DNA of 64,000 nucleotides, taken from Ignavibacteriota bacterium. GTDB lineage: Bacteria > Bacteroidota > Ignavibacteria > Tepidaquicellales > OLB5. The notes under the pieces are model-generated. The model searched no databases, had not been told where the DNA came from, and worked only from the letters and a program-made list of their open reading frames with translations. Shown piece by piece: positions 26,050 through 33,344 of the stretch (positions within the stretch are counted from its first letter, which is position 1; the number at the start of each line of letters is the position of its first letter). The position numbers and the translations under genes were made by a program. The stretch lies in contig RPQH01000003.1 in NCBI GenBank assembly GCA_003820375.1, positions 1 through 64,000 on the forward strand, in the 5' to 3' direction.

Positions 26050-26838
26050 CTACAAGCAGCCAATCCTTCCGCCATCAAGAGGTAAGCTGGTTCCTGTAAT
26101 ATATCCTGCCAGCGGTGATGCAAGAAATGCAGCGGCATAACCGAATTCCTCCGGCTCGCCAAATCTCCCCGCCGGTATTTCCTTAAGCCAATCCTTTTCA
26201 ATCTCCTCTTCGGTTTTTCCTGAGCTTTCTGCACGTGCTTTAAACAATGAATACAACCGCTGAGTTTTTGTTGCACCCGGTAATATATTGTTAACGGTTA
26301 TACCAAACGGTGCAAGCTCGATTGCAAGTGTCTTTGACCAGCTCGCAACTGCTCCTCTTATTGTATTTGATACTCCAAGTCCTTTTATAGGCTGTTTTAC
26401 CGATGTGGAAATTATATTTATTATCCTGCCGTATTTTTCTGCCTTCATTCCCTCAATAAGCGATTGCACAAGGATTTGATTGCATACAATATGATTCCTG
26501 AATGTTTTAATAAACTCGTCTGTACCCGCAGCAACAATATCCCCGCCTTTGGGACCGCCGGAATTATTTACAAGAATGTGTACGGGAGGATTTTCAGTTA
26601 CGTAATTATTGAGCTTTAACCGAAGTGTTTCAGGTTCGGAAAAATCTGCAACTATAATATTATGGTTCTGTATCTTCGATGCTGCCAATTCCCTTAGTAC
26701 ATTTCTTAAAGCAACTTCATTTCTTGCTATAAGTGTTACGTTTGCACCCGATGATGCAAACTGCAATGCAATAGCTTTCCCTATACCCTGCGTACTGCCG
26801 CAGACTATTGCATTCTTTCCTTCTAAACTAATGTTCAT
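26050..26838 (-). CDS. Atypical SDR-family oxidoreductase next to tryptophan dioxygenase
   Basis: The 262-residue Rossmann SDR has cofactor loop GSTQGIGKAIA, then LVNNSGGPKGG and the C-terminal PGATKTQRL and GYITGTSLPLDGG. At the usual catalytic site, IINIISTSVKQP is followed by GVSNTIRGAVASW where YxxxK is expected, so the Tyr/Lys pair is missing. This matches a divergent SDR branch with Asn/Arg in those places (the 3-oxoacyl-ACP-reductase-like divergent group). The start overlaps the TDO stop by 4 bp, implying a linked role, probably in tryptophan/aminomuconate breakdown, though the reaction is unknown. Confidence 0.85.
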   Translation of the reverse strand: MNISLEGKNAIVCGSTQGIGKAIALQFASSGANVTLIARNEVALRNVLRELAASKIQNHNIIVADFSEPETLRLKLNNYVTENPPVHILVNNSGGPKGGDIVAAGTDEFIKTFRNHIVCNQILVQSLIEGMKAEKYGRIINIISTSVKQPIKGLGVSNTIRGAVASWSKTLAIELAPFGITVNNILPGATKTQRLYSLFKARAESSGKTEEEIEKDWLKEIPAGRFGEPEEFGYAAAFLASPLAGYITGTSLPLDGGRIGCL

Positions 26839-27938
26839 AATTTGATTTTTTGTGAATAATAAAACCCAAGCTGTTTCGTCAGTTCTTCCGGCAGTTCAGG
26901 CAATGACGAACGCGGAATCAAATATGTAGAAAGATTGAAAAGGTCTGTAAACACCCTGTGCTTTTCAATTGTCGTCATCAAATAGCTGTGCCCCGAAGAG
27001 CCGCCTGTACCTACCTTTGCTCCAATCATCCTGTGAACCATGAGCACATGCCTGTAACGCCACGTTGCAAACATTTCATCCATTTCAGCAAGTGCATTCA
27101 AAAAACGGAATGGAAGATGAAGTATTGGTTCATCACGGTAAAGATTGATAAATAAAGCCGCAAGAGTTGCCCTCAATGAAAGACGCACCACCCCCTCTTT
27201 TTCAAGCTCGTTATGTTTTTCTTCATCATAAAGCGCTTCGAAATGCTCAAGTGTTTTTGCATTTTGCTGAAGCTGTGTCTCTTTCTTTTTTTCCGATAAA
27301 GTGGGGTTGGTCAGAATTATCTGTCTCTCATTCTCAATCATATTTTCAACAGTGTTTTTATATTCTTCCCAGAAATCGAAGCCTGCAAATTTCAGGAAGG
27401 GCGTTCTTTCCAGCCATTTTTCCACCATTTCAAATAATGATATATTTTCCATCGAGGCAAGTATCTGCCGCCTGTGCTCTTCATTGAGTGCATTAAAATA
27501 ATCTATGTTATTATACTGCACACGATTTTCGGATTTTAGCCCAAGCTTGTTTTCTATCAAGCGGAACTGGTAACTCTGAAATCCCGATGCAGGAATTAAA
27601 AAATCCCTGAACTCAAGAAAATCAAGCGGTGTCATTGTTTCAATAACCCGTAATTGTTCCGTCAGGACTTTCTGGATTTCAATGATTCGCTGAATTCTTG
27701 ATACAGCCACGCCAATGCTTCTTTCATCAACAGATTCATCCTGGAACATTTTGCAAACTGAATCTATCTCATGAATTATTTGCTTGAACCATAATTCAAA
27801 TACCTGGTGAACAATGATGAACAGCATTTCATCATGCGCAGGCTGCCCGTACTCTTCGCTTTTTGGCTTTTGTGCATCGAGCACTTTATTTAACTGGAGA
27901 TACTCTGCATAATAGACCGGGGGATATGGTTTGTTCAT
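26835..27938 (-). CDS. kynA: Tryptophan 2,3-dioxygenase
   Basis: The 367-residue haem dioxygenase opens L-tryptophan's indole ring to N-formylkynurenine. Hallmarks are DEMLFIIVHQVFELWFKQII, with H44 as the distal residue, FLEFRDFLIPASGFQSYQFR, WRYRHVLMVHRMIG, which carries the haem-ligand His, and GTGGSSGHSYL with the substrate-contacting Thr/Gly/Ser stretch. It is longer than Proteobacterial TDO (about 280) and closer to the eukaryote-like or Bacteroidota length. It is the first gene of a two-gene operon with the atypical SDR (4-bp overlap). Formamidase, kynureninase, KMO and 3-hydroxyanthranilate dioxygenase are not in the window. Confidence 0.93.
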   Translation of the reverse strand: MNKPYPPVYYAEYLQLNKVLDAQKPKSEEYGQPAHDEMLFIIVHQVFELWFKQIIHEIDSVCKMFQDESVDERSIGVAVSRIQRIIEIQKVLTEQLRVIETMTPLDFLEFRDFLIPASGFQSYQFRLIENKLGLKSENRVQYNNIDYFNALNEEHRRQILASMENISLFEMVEKWLERTPFLKFAGFDFWEEYKNTVENMIENERQIILTNPTLSEKKKETQLQQNAKTLEHFEALYDEEKHNELEKEGVVRLSLRATLAALFINLYRDEPILHLPFRFLNALAEMDEMFATWRYRHVLMVHRMIGAKVGTGGSSGHSYLMTTIEKHRVFTDLFNLSTYLIPRSSLPELPEELTKQLGFYYSQKIKL

Positions 27939-28044
27939 ATCTTTAATATTTTAAATTTTTGCAAGATAAGATTATTGAATTAATATTAAAAGTAATAAAT
28001 ACTAATCTCTTAATATTAAATGTAAACAATTAGGAATACGTTCC

Positions 28045-29214
28045 TTAACTTATTTTGAATATTGCGAATTTTAGATATGATGTTTCCTCCATAGCGGGAA
28101 TTCGCGGATGGTCTAAAGATGCACCGTTAAAATAGATTTGCTGGATTTTCCTGCCTGATTTTGCTGCTGCTAAGCTTACCGCTTCTGTAAAATCATTCTC
28201 TTTTAAGTGATAGGAACATGATGAAGTTACAAGGAAACCGTTCTCATTAACAATTTCCAGTGCCAGGCGGTTTAGCTTAATATATCCTTTAATTGCTGAG
28301 GGCAGGCTTTTGCGGCTTTTTGCAAATGCCGGAGGGTCAAGCATTACAACATCAAACTTTTTGTTTTCACTTATACTCTTCTCAAGAAAATCAAACACAT
28401 CTGCTTTTATAAATTCTTTCTCTGCAGTGAGGTTATTTAATTCGTAATTTATCTTAACATTATTTATCTCTGCATCAGAAGCATCAACAAATGTAACCTG
28501 TCCTGCTCCTGCATGAGCAGCGTGCATTCCAAATCCGCCCGAATTGCAGAATGCATCGAGAACTGATTTATCCTTAACAAGCTTTTCAATAAACTCCCTG
28601 TTATCGCACTGGTCAAAAAAGAAACCTGTCTTCTGGGTTTCATTAAAGTTTATACGGTACTTTAATTTCCCGTCATCAATTATTTCTTCCTTTATCCCGC
28701 CAAAATAAACTTTATCTTCATCAGACAAACCTTCGAGCTTTCTGAAATAGGATTCGTTATGAGTAAAGATTGTTTGTGCATTCATCAGGTTCTTCAAAAC
28801 ATTTACAATGGCATCGATATTCTTTTCCATACCTGCAGAATAAACCTGCAATACATAGCTGTCATTAAATTTATCGATGATTAATCCGGGAAGGTAATCG
28901 CTTTCACTAAAGACCAGACGGAATGAATTACGGTTAGGGTATAAAGCTTTCCGTAAAGAATACGCACCGGCAATTCTCTCCGATGCATACTCTCCGAAAT
29001 CACCGTTAAAAGAAGGATGGAACAACCGCACTCCGATGAGCGAATTCTTATTGTAGAATCCTGAACCCAATGGATTACCGTTACTCTCAAACAATTCTAC
29101 AATATCACCATTTTCAGCATTGCCTGTTATCTTACCAAACTCATTGCTGAAAACCCACAGGTGTCCGTTCTTTATGCGGCGTTCTTCATTCTTCCTTAAA
29201 AATACCTGAGCCAA
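28045..29214 (-). CDS. rlmI: RlmI-like class I rRNA methyltransferase (PUA domain + Rossmann)
   Basis: The 389-residue protein has an N-terminal PUA-like domain (LRKNEERRIKNGHLWVFSNE, about residues 1-75) and an EEHD-type linker strand. The SAM-dependent methyltransferase domain contains KTGFFFDQCDNRE, VLDAFCNSGGFGMHAA, the acidic loop FVDASDAE and the catalytic VVMLDPPAFAKSRK. E. coli RlmI makes m5C1962 in 23S rRNA; this family is the best match, but exact site specificity is inferred. The DUF302 gene ends 4 bp upstream of its start, so the two may be co-transcribed. Confidence 0.9.
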   Translation of the reverse strand: MAQVFLRKNEERRIKNGHLWVFSNEFGKITGNAENGDIVELFESNGNPLGSGFYNKNSLIGVRLFHPSFNGDFGEYASERIAGAYSLRKALYPNRNSFRLVFSESDYLPGLIIDKFNDSYVLQVYSAGMEKNIDAIVNVLKNLMNAQTIFTHNESYFRKLEGLSDEDKVYFGGIKEEIIDDGKLKYRINFNETQKTGFFFDQCDNREFIEKLVKDKSVLDAFCNSGGFGMHAAHAGAGQVTFVDASDAEINNVKINYELNNLTAEKEFIKADVFDFLEKSISENKKFDVVMLDPPAFAKSRKSLPSAIKGYIKLNRLALEIVNENGFLVTSSCSYHLKENDFTEAVSLAAAKSGRKIQQIYFNGASLDHPRIPAMEETSYLKFAIFKIS

Positions 29215-29218
29215 TAAA

Positions 29219-29605
29219 CTATAGTCTTTCTATAACGTTCTTAAGCTTTTGCGTAACCAGCTCTGCAACTTCGTTTAAGTTTGGATTACCGACCGACTGC
29301 ATTGATGTCATTGGATTTATCGCCGAAACCTGCACATCGCCGTTATCCTTTTCCTGCACTATCACATTGCATGGAAGCATAACGCCGATGTTTTCCTCTG
29401 TCTGCAAAGCTTTATAGGCAAGCGGAGGATTGCATGCACCAAGTATCCTGTAATTCCTGAAATCAACATCCAGCTTGTTTTTCAGAGTTGCTTTAACATC
29501 GATTTCAGTCAATATCCCAAATCCCTCGTTTTTCAGTTCATCGGTAACTTTAGCTATTGCCTCATCGAATGAAATGTTTACTGTTTTGCTGTTATGATAT
29601 GTCAT
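29219..29605 (-). CDS. DUF302 family protein
   Basis: The 128-residue DUF302 domain reads SFDEAIAKVTDELKNEGFGILTEIDVKATLK, then YRILGACNPPLAYKALQTEENIGVMLPCNVIVQE and VSAINPMTSMQSVGNP. The conserved CNPPLA and LPCNV segments contain two Cys of unknown role. It is cytoplasmic and lies 4 bp upstream of the RlmI-like gene. Confidence 0.92.
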   Translation of the reverse strand: MTYHNSKTVNISFDEAIAKVTDELKNEGFGILTEIDVKATLKNKLDVDFRNYRILGACNPPLAYKALQTEENIGVMLPCNVIVQEKDNGDVQVSAINPMTSMQSVGNPNLNEVAELVTQKLKNVIERL

Positions 29606-29615
29606 AATATTTTAC

Positions 29616-29635
29616 ATTCCCGCGAAAGCGGGAAT
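29616..29635. repeat. Small palindrome attcccgcgaaagcgggaat
   Basis: A perfect 8-bp GC-rich stem with a gaaa loop, located just upstream of the DUF302 start and followed by cccgtt. It resembles the REP-like 'cccgcgaaagcggg' elements widespread in bacterial genomes. It could also attenuate the downstream transcript. Confidence 0.7.
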
Positions 29636-29659
29636 CCCGTTAATGATTTAAAAAAATTT

Positions 29660-29764
29660 CAAAGACCAATCTGCAATCTGCAATCTTCCAATCTGCAATC
29701 TTCCAATCTGTAATCTTCCAATCTGCAATCTGTAATCTGTAATCTGTAATCTTCCAATCTGCAA
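29660..29764. repeat. 7-8-bp tandem array (caatctg / caatcttc)
   Basis: Units caatctg, caatcttc and taatctg alternate without a break up to the stop codon of the aminotransferase gene at 29765. Confidence 0.8.
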
Positions 29765-30913
29765 TCACTTATAACTGTTCATCGCCTTAGCCAGCATCTC
29801 CACATCTTCAAAGTTATTATAAACATGCGGTGATACTCTTAAATATCCTTCCCGCATTGCAATATATATATTCTTTTCCTCAAGATACTTTTGAACCTTT
29901 GTATTCAGGTCCGGATTAACATGAGAAAGTATCAATATATTTGAGCGGTGTTCCGGAGACAGGTCACTTTCAATTTTATATATGGATTTATCAAGCAGTT
30001 CGATAAGTTTATCCTGTATCTCAAGTATATGCTCAAAAATATTTTTAACACCAAGCTCAGTAAAGAACTTCACACTCTCATTCATGCCAATCATTCCAAG
30101 AGTATTCAGTGTTGAGTTTTCATAAGCCGTACCGTCTTTTCTGAAATCAAGCTTATAATTTAGAAAATTAGCAAAGTCATAATTTACACTTGTAGTACCG
30201 ACATATGACGGGTGGATATAATCCCTGTATTTTTTTGAAATATATGCAAATCCTGTTCCTGCAGGTGACATTAGCCACTTTTGATTGCCTGTACATAAAT
30301 AATCTAATCCCATTTGCTCAATATCTATGGGGCAAATCCCGGTTGCCTGGATTGCATCCACTATAAAAATTATATTATTTTTTCTGCAGAACTCAGCAAT
30401 GCTCTTTACATTATACCTGTATCCAAGAAACTGCACCATACTTAAAGTAAACACTCTTACATCGTTATCAAGCAATGAGCGTTTTATTATTGCATCGTTC
30501 ACATATCCCTTTGATGACGGTATCATCAATGCAGATACTCTTCCCAGCTCTTCCTGGTTCAGCCATGGGTAAACAACAGCAGGAAACTCTGAATCAATAA
30601 AAGCTACGTTATTATTACCTGACGGAAGCTTAATTCCATTTGCAGCAATATTAATGCCGTGTGTTGCACTTGTTGTAAGAATTATATCATCGGGGTCTGC
30701 ATTTATTAATTTTGCACAGCTCTGTTTTGTTTCTTTCGCAATATCCATATTAAATAAACTGAGATTTAAATAGGTCTCAGTATAACATTGCATAAAATCC
30801 GTTATTTTTCTTACAATAAATTGCGGGTAAGGTGTATAATGAGCAGCATCGAAATAAACGAACTTTTTTAAAAAAACAAACTGCTCACGAATTGAATTAT
30901 GATTGTTCAGCAT
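29765..30913 (-). CDS. Class V aminotransferase-fold PLP enzyme
   Basis: The 382-residue fold-type I PLP enzyme of the cysteine desulfurase/isopenicillin N epimerase branch has LTTSATHGINIAANG for the phosphate-binding turn, D186 in IVDAIQATG and the Schiff-base K212 in CTGNQKWLMSPAGTGF. There is no desulfurase-type catalytic Cys loop, so sulfur transfer is unlikely; an epimerase, lyase or aminotransferase is more plausible. Kynureninase was considered because of the neighbourhood, but its characteristic extended C-terminal part is not evident. It is monocistronic, with repeats at its 3' end. Confidence 0.8.
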   Translation of the reverse strand: MLNNHNSIREQFVFLKKFVYFDAAHYTPYPQFIVRKITDFMQCYTETYLNLSLFNMDIAKETKQSCAKLINADPDDIILTTSATHGINIAANGIKLPSGNNNVAFIDSEFPAVVYPWLNQEELGRVSALMIPSSKGYVNDAIIKRSLLDNDVRVFTLSMVQFLGYRYNVKSIAEFCRKNNIIFIVDAIQATGICPIDIEQMGLDYLCTGNQKWLMSPAGTGFAYISKKYRDYIHPSYVGTTSVNYDFANFLNYKLDFRKDGTAYENSTLNTLGMIGMNESVKFFTELGVKNIFEHILEIQDKLIELLDKSIYKIESDLSPEHRSNILILSHVNPDLNTKVQKYLEEKNIYIAMREGYLRVSPHVYNNFEDVEMLAKAMNSYK

Positions 30914-31065
30914 TATTTAGTAAGTATTTAAAAATATAAATCATCCTTTATTGTCCTTATTACTTCGGAATATATGAGATTAGATAAATGTATTATTCTT
31001 GTTATTATAGTTTGATTTATTCTGGGTTACTTAATGTACAAACGTTATGCGTTTAATTATCATTG

Positions 31066-31172
31066 GCAAGGGGTAATAAGAAAATCATATTTCAGAGTTA
31101 CTTAAATAACTCTTCGAATAATTTATGTATATTATTATCAACAACGTTACCCCTTGTCTATATATAAATGTA
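31066..31172. repeat. CAAGGGGTAA element copy C
   Basis: Terminal inverted repeats caaggggtaa (31067) and ttaccccttg (31147) bound about 90 bp, followed by tctatatataaatgtaaatctt, the same flank as copy B (11395). The interior contains its own palindrome cagagttac...ataactctt. Confidence 0.7.
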
Positions 31173-31184
31173 AATCTTCCAACC

Positions 31185-31236
31185 TGCCAACTTTTTCAAC
31201 CTGAAACCTGCAACCTGTAACCTGCAACCTGCAAAC
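31185..31236. repeat. Short tandem array (caacctg units)
   Basis: gcaacctgtaacctgcaacctgc-type units directly abut the cystathionine lyase stop at 31237. Confidence 0.65.
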
Positions 31237-32382
31237 TCAAACCTTCTCCAACGCTTTTCCGATGTCTTCTATCAAATCATCATAATCTTCTATCCCTACA
31301 GATAACCTGATAAGTCCATCTGTTAAGCCAAACTTTTCTCTTTCTTCTTTTGGTACGCTTCCATGTGTCATGCTAACAGGATGGCAGACAAGACTTTCCA
31401 CTCCTCCAAGACTTTCCGCTCTTGCAAATATGCTTAAACCATTGAAAAAATTCTTTGCATTTTCCAGTGACCCAAGCTCGATAGAAATTATTCCGCCAAA
31501 TCCCCTCATTTGCTTCTCAGCAAGTTTATATTGCGGATGAGATTTTAATCCCGGGTAATATATCCGCTTTATCTTTTTAGAATATTTCTGTTCAAGGAAT
31601 TCGGCTATCTTAATTGCATTCTCGTTATGCTGTCTCATTCTTACAGCAAGTGTTTTAGTGGAACGAAGTATCAGCCAGCAATCAAATGGTGACGGCACTG
31701 CCCCTACTGCATTTTGAGTATACTTAATCTTTTCAGCGAGCTCTGCATCATTTGTAATAACACATCCGCCTATCACATCACTATGCCCGTTTATATATTT
31801 TGTTGAGCTGTGCACAACTATACTAATTCCAAAATCCAGCGGGTTCTGAAAATACGGGCTCATGAATGTATTATCTGCAACGGATATCAAATTATTCTTT
31901 TTTGCAAATGATGATACTTCGGATAAGTCTGTTAATGTAAGCATAGGATTTGAAGGTGTTTCAACAAATATCATTTTTGTATTTTCCTTCAATGCACCGT
32001 CCATATTCTTTCTCTCTGATGTATCAACCCATGAAAAATCCAGGCCGTAATTTCGCATCACTTTTTCAAATAAACGGTGTGTACCTCCGTAAACATTGCT
32101 TGTAACAATCACGTGGTCACCCTGTTTAAGCAGGCTTGTAACAGCACTTGTCGCACCCATTCCGCTTGAAAAGCAGTAACCATATTTTCCGTTTTCCAGT
32201 GCTGCAAGATTTTTTTCAAGTGCAATGCGTGTTGGATTAATTGTCCTGCCGTAGTCAAAACCTTTTGAAACACCAAACGCTTCATCGGCATAAGTTGATG
32301 TCATATATATTGGGGTAATAACCGCACCTGTTGTTGGGTCGGGTTGCTGCCCCTCATGTATAGCTTTAGTTGAAAATTTCAT
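31237..32382 (-). CDS. Cystathionine gamma-lyase/synthase family PLP enzyme
   Basis: The 381-residue Cys/Met-metabolism PLP enzyme has Y44 in FDYGRTINPTR, FSSGMGATSA, NVYGGTHRLF, D170 in VADNTF and the PLP lysine K195 in HSSTKYINGHSDVIGG, with SLGGVESLVCHP near the end. The family includes cystathionine gamma-lyase, gamma-synthase and related lyases. The nearby cystathionine beta-synthase (35519) makes cystathionine gamma-lyase, i.e. reverse transsulfuration to cysteine, the better guess. The stop codon of the upstream DprA-like gene touches its start (1-bp overlap), so the two are translationally coupled. Confidence 0.9.
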   Translation of the reverse strand: MKFSTKAIHEGQQPDPTTGAVITPIYMTSTYADEAFGVSKGFDYGRTINPTRIALEKNLAALENGKYGYCFSSGMGATSAVTSLLKQGDHVIVTSNVYGGTHRLFEKVMRNYGLDFSWVDTSERKNMDGALKENTKMIFVETPSNPMLTLTDLSEVSSFAKKNNLISVADNTFMSPYFQNPLDFGISIVVHSSTKYINGHSDVIGGCVITNDAELAEKIKYTQNAVGAVPSPFDCWLILRSTKTLAVRMRQHNENAIKIAEFLEQKYSKKIKRIYYPGLKSHPQYKLAEKQMRGFGGIISIELGSLENAKNFFNGLSIFARAESLGGVESLVCHPVSMTHGSVPKEEREKFGLTDGLIRLSVGIEDYDDLIEDIGKALEKV

Positions 32383-33344
32383 TAATTAAACATGTTTAAT
32401 TGTTCATCATTCTTTTTAAACTTTTTATCTTTTTCAACAGGAATAGTTTCGGTTTTTACTTCCTGCTCAATTATTTTTCCTTCAAAATCTATTGGAATTC
32501 CGCCTTTTTCTATCAATAAATTGTTAGCATTTTTTTCTCCTTCTTCAGGAATTCTGACATAAACTTTCCTTCCCTTTTTTAATCCATCAAGTGCACCGTT
32601 CCATGTGCCTCCGGTTTCATTTGATTCAGCAACATAAATTTCATTAGCCAATCCGTAAATATAAGTATTTCTTGCCATAGCCAGCCGGACATTCCACGGT
32701 ATATTGGGAGGAAAAGTGCTTATTACCAGTATTTGCCCCTCAACAAGCTGCGGATAATATTTTTTAAATCCGCTTGAAAATGTTAATATACCCTGCGGTA
32801 AAACTATTATACTATTGCCGTTATTTTTTATGCTTGAATCCAATGCCATTTTATCAACACCTTTGGCAAATCCGCTTACAACAACTTTAAAATTCTTCGC
32901 AAGCTCAATAGATAAGTTTTCCGTAAACTTTAAAGCAGTATCCCCTGCAGTCCTTGAACCAACCACAGCAACACATTCTTCATTCATTAATCCTTTAAAA
33001 CCCTTCACATATAGTATAGGCGGTGAAGATTTTATTTTCAGATTTTCCTTCATCACCTTTGAGTATTCATCAGAGTTCATAGGTATTATATCAATTCCCT
33101 GTTCATTCATACTTTCAGCTAAGAAAGAATAATTTGCAAGCTGGCTTTTCGCTTCAATTAATGAAGCTGCTTCCTTTTCATTTATGCTGTAAACATTCTC
33201 CCATTCATTTTCATCCATATCAAAAAAATCAGGAAATGTCATTTCATGATTTACCAGTATATCAATAACAAGATTATTGATACGCTCAATTCTCCATCCT
33301 CTCAAATGAGCCAGTGCCATCCAGTATGGTGCTTCTTTAAGCAT
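32382..33344 (-). CDS. DprA/Smf-like (SLOG-fold) DNA-processing protein
   Basis: The 320-residue protein has an N-terminal helical part (about 1-75). The SLOG/DprA Rossmann-like domain follows: VAVVGSRTAG at 125-134, VVVSGFAKGVDKMAL at 154-168 and IIVLPQGI. Then come the ARNTYIYGLANEIYVAES and GGTWNGALDGLKKGRKVYV stretches. These match the nucleotide/ssDNA-binding core of DprA. Unlike canonical DprA there is no C-terminal winged helix; instead a charged tail ends EQLNMFN, which looks like a beta-clamp-binding motif. It overlaps the RecQ-PRTase gene by 8 bp and the CGL gene by 1 bp. A partner role with RecQ in DNA processing or defence is inferred. Confidence 0.85.
   Translation of the reverse strand: MLKEAPYWMALAHLRGWRIERINNLVIDILVNHEMTFPDFFDMDENEWENVYSINEKEAASLIEAKSQLANYSFLAESMNEQGIDIIPMNSDEYSKVMKENLKIKSSPPILYVKGFKGLMNEECVAVVGSRTAGDTALKFTENLSIELAKNFKVVVSGFAKGVDKMALDSSIKNNGNSIIVLPQGILTFSSGFKKYYPQLVEGQILVISTFPPNIPWNVRLAMARNTYIYGLANEIYVAESNETGGTWNGALDGLKKGRKVYVRIPEEGEKNANNLLIEKGGIPIDFEGKIIEQEVKTETIPVEKDKKFKKNDEQLNMFN

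Noticed and set aside
29765-30913. Kynureninase
   Set aside because: Class V PLP fold near a tryptophan dioxygenase invites the call, but length and C-terminal sequence do not show the kynureninase pattern and the gene is not coupled to the pathway genes.
32382-33344. Canonical competence protein DprA
   Set aside because: The SLOG core fits, but the usual C-terminal winged helix is absent and the gene is coupled to a RecQ-PRTase; a DprA-like partner is the safer call.
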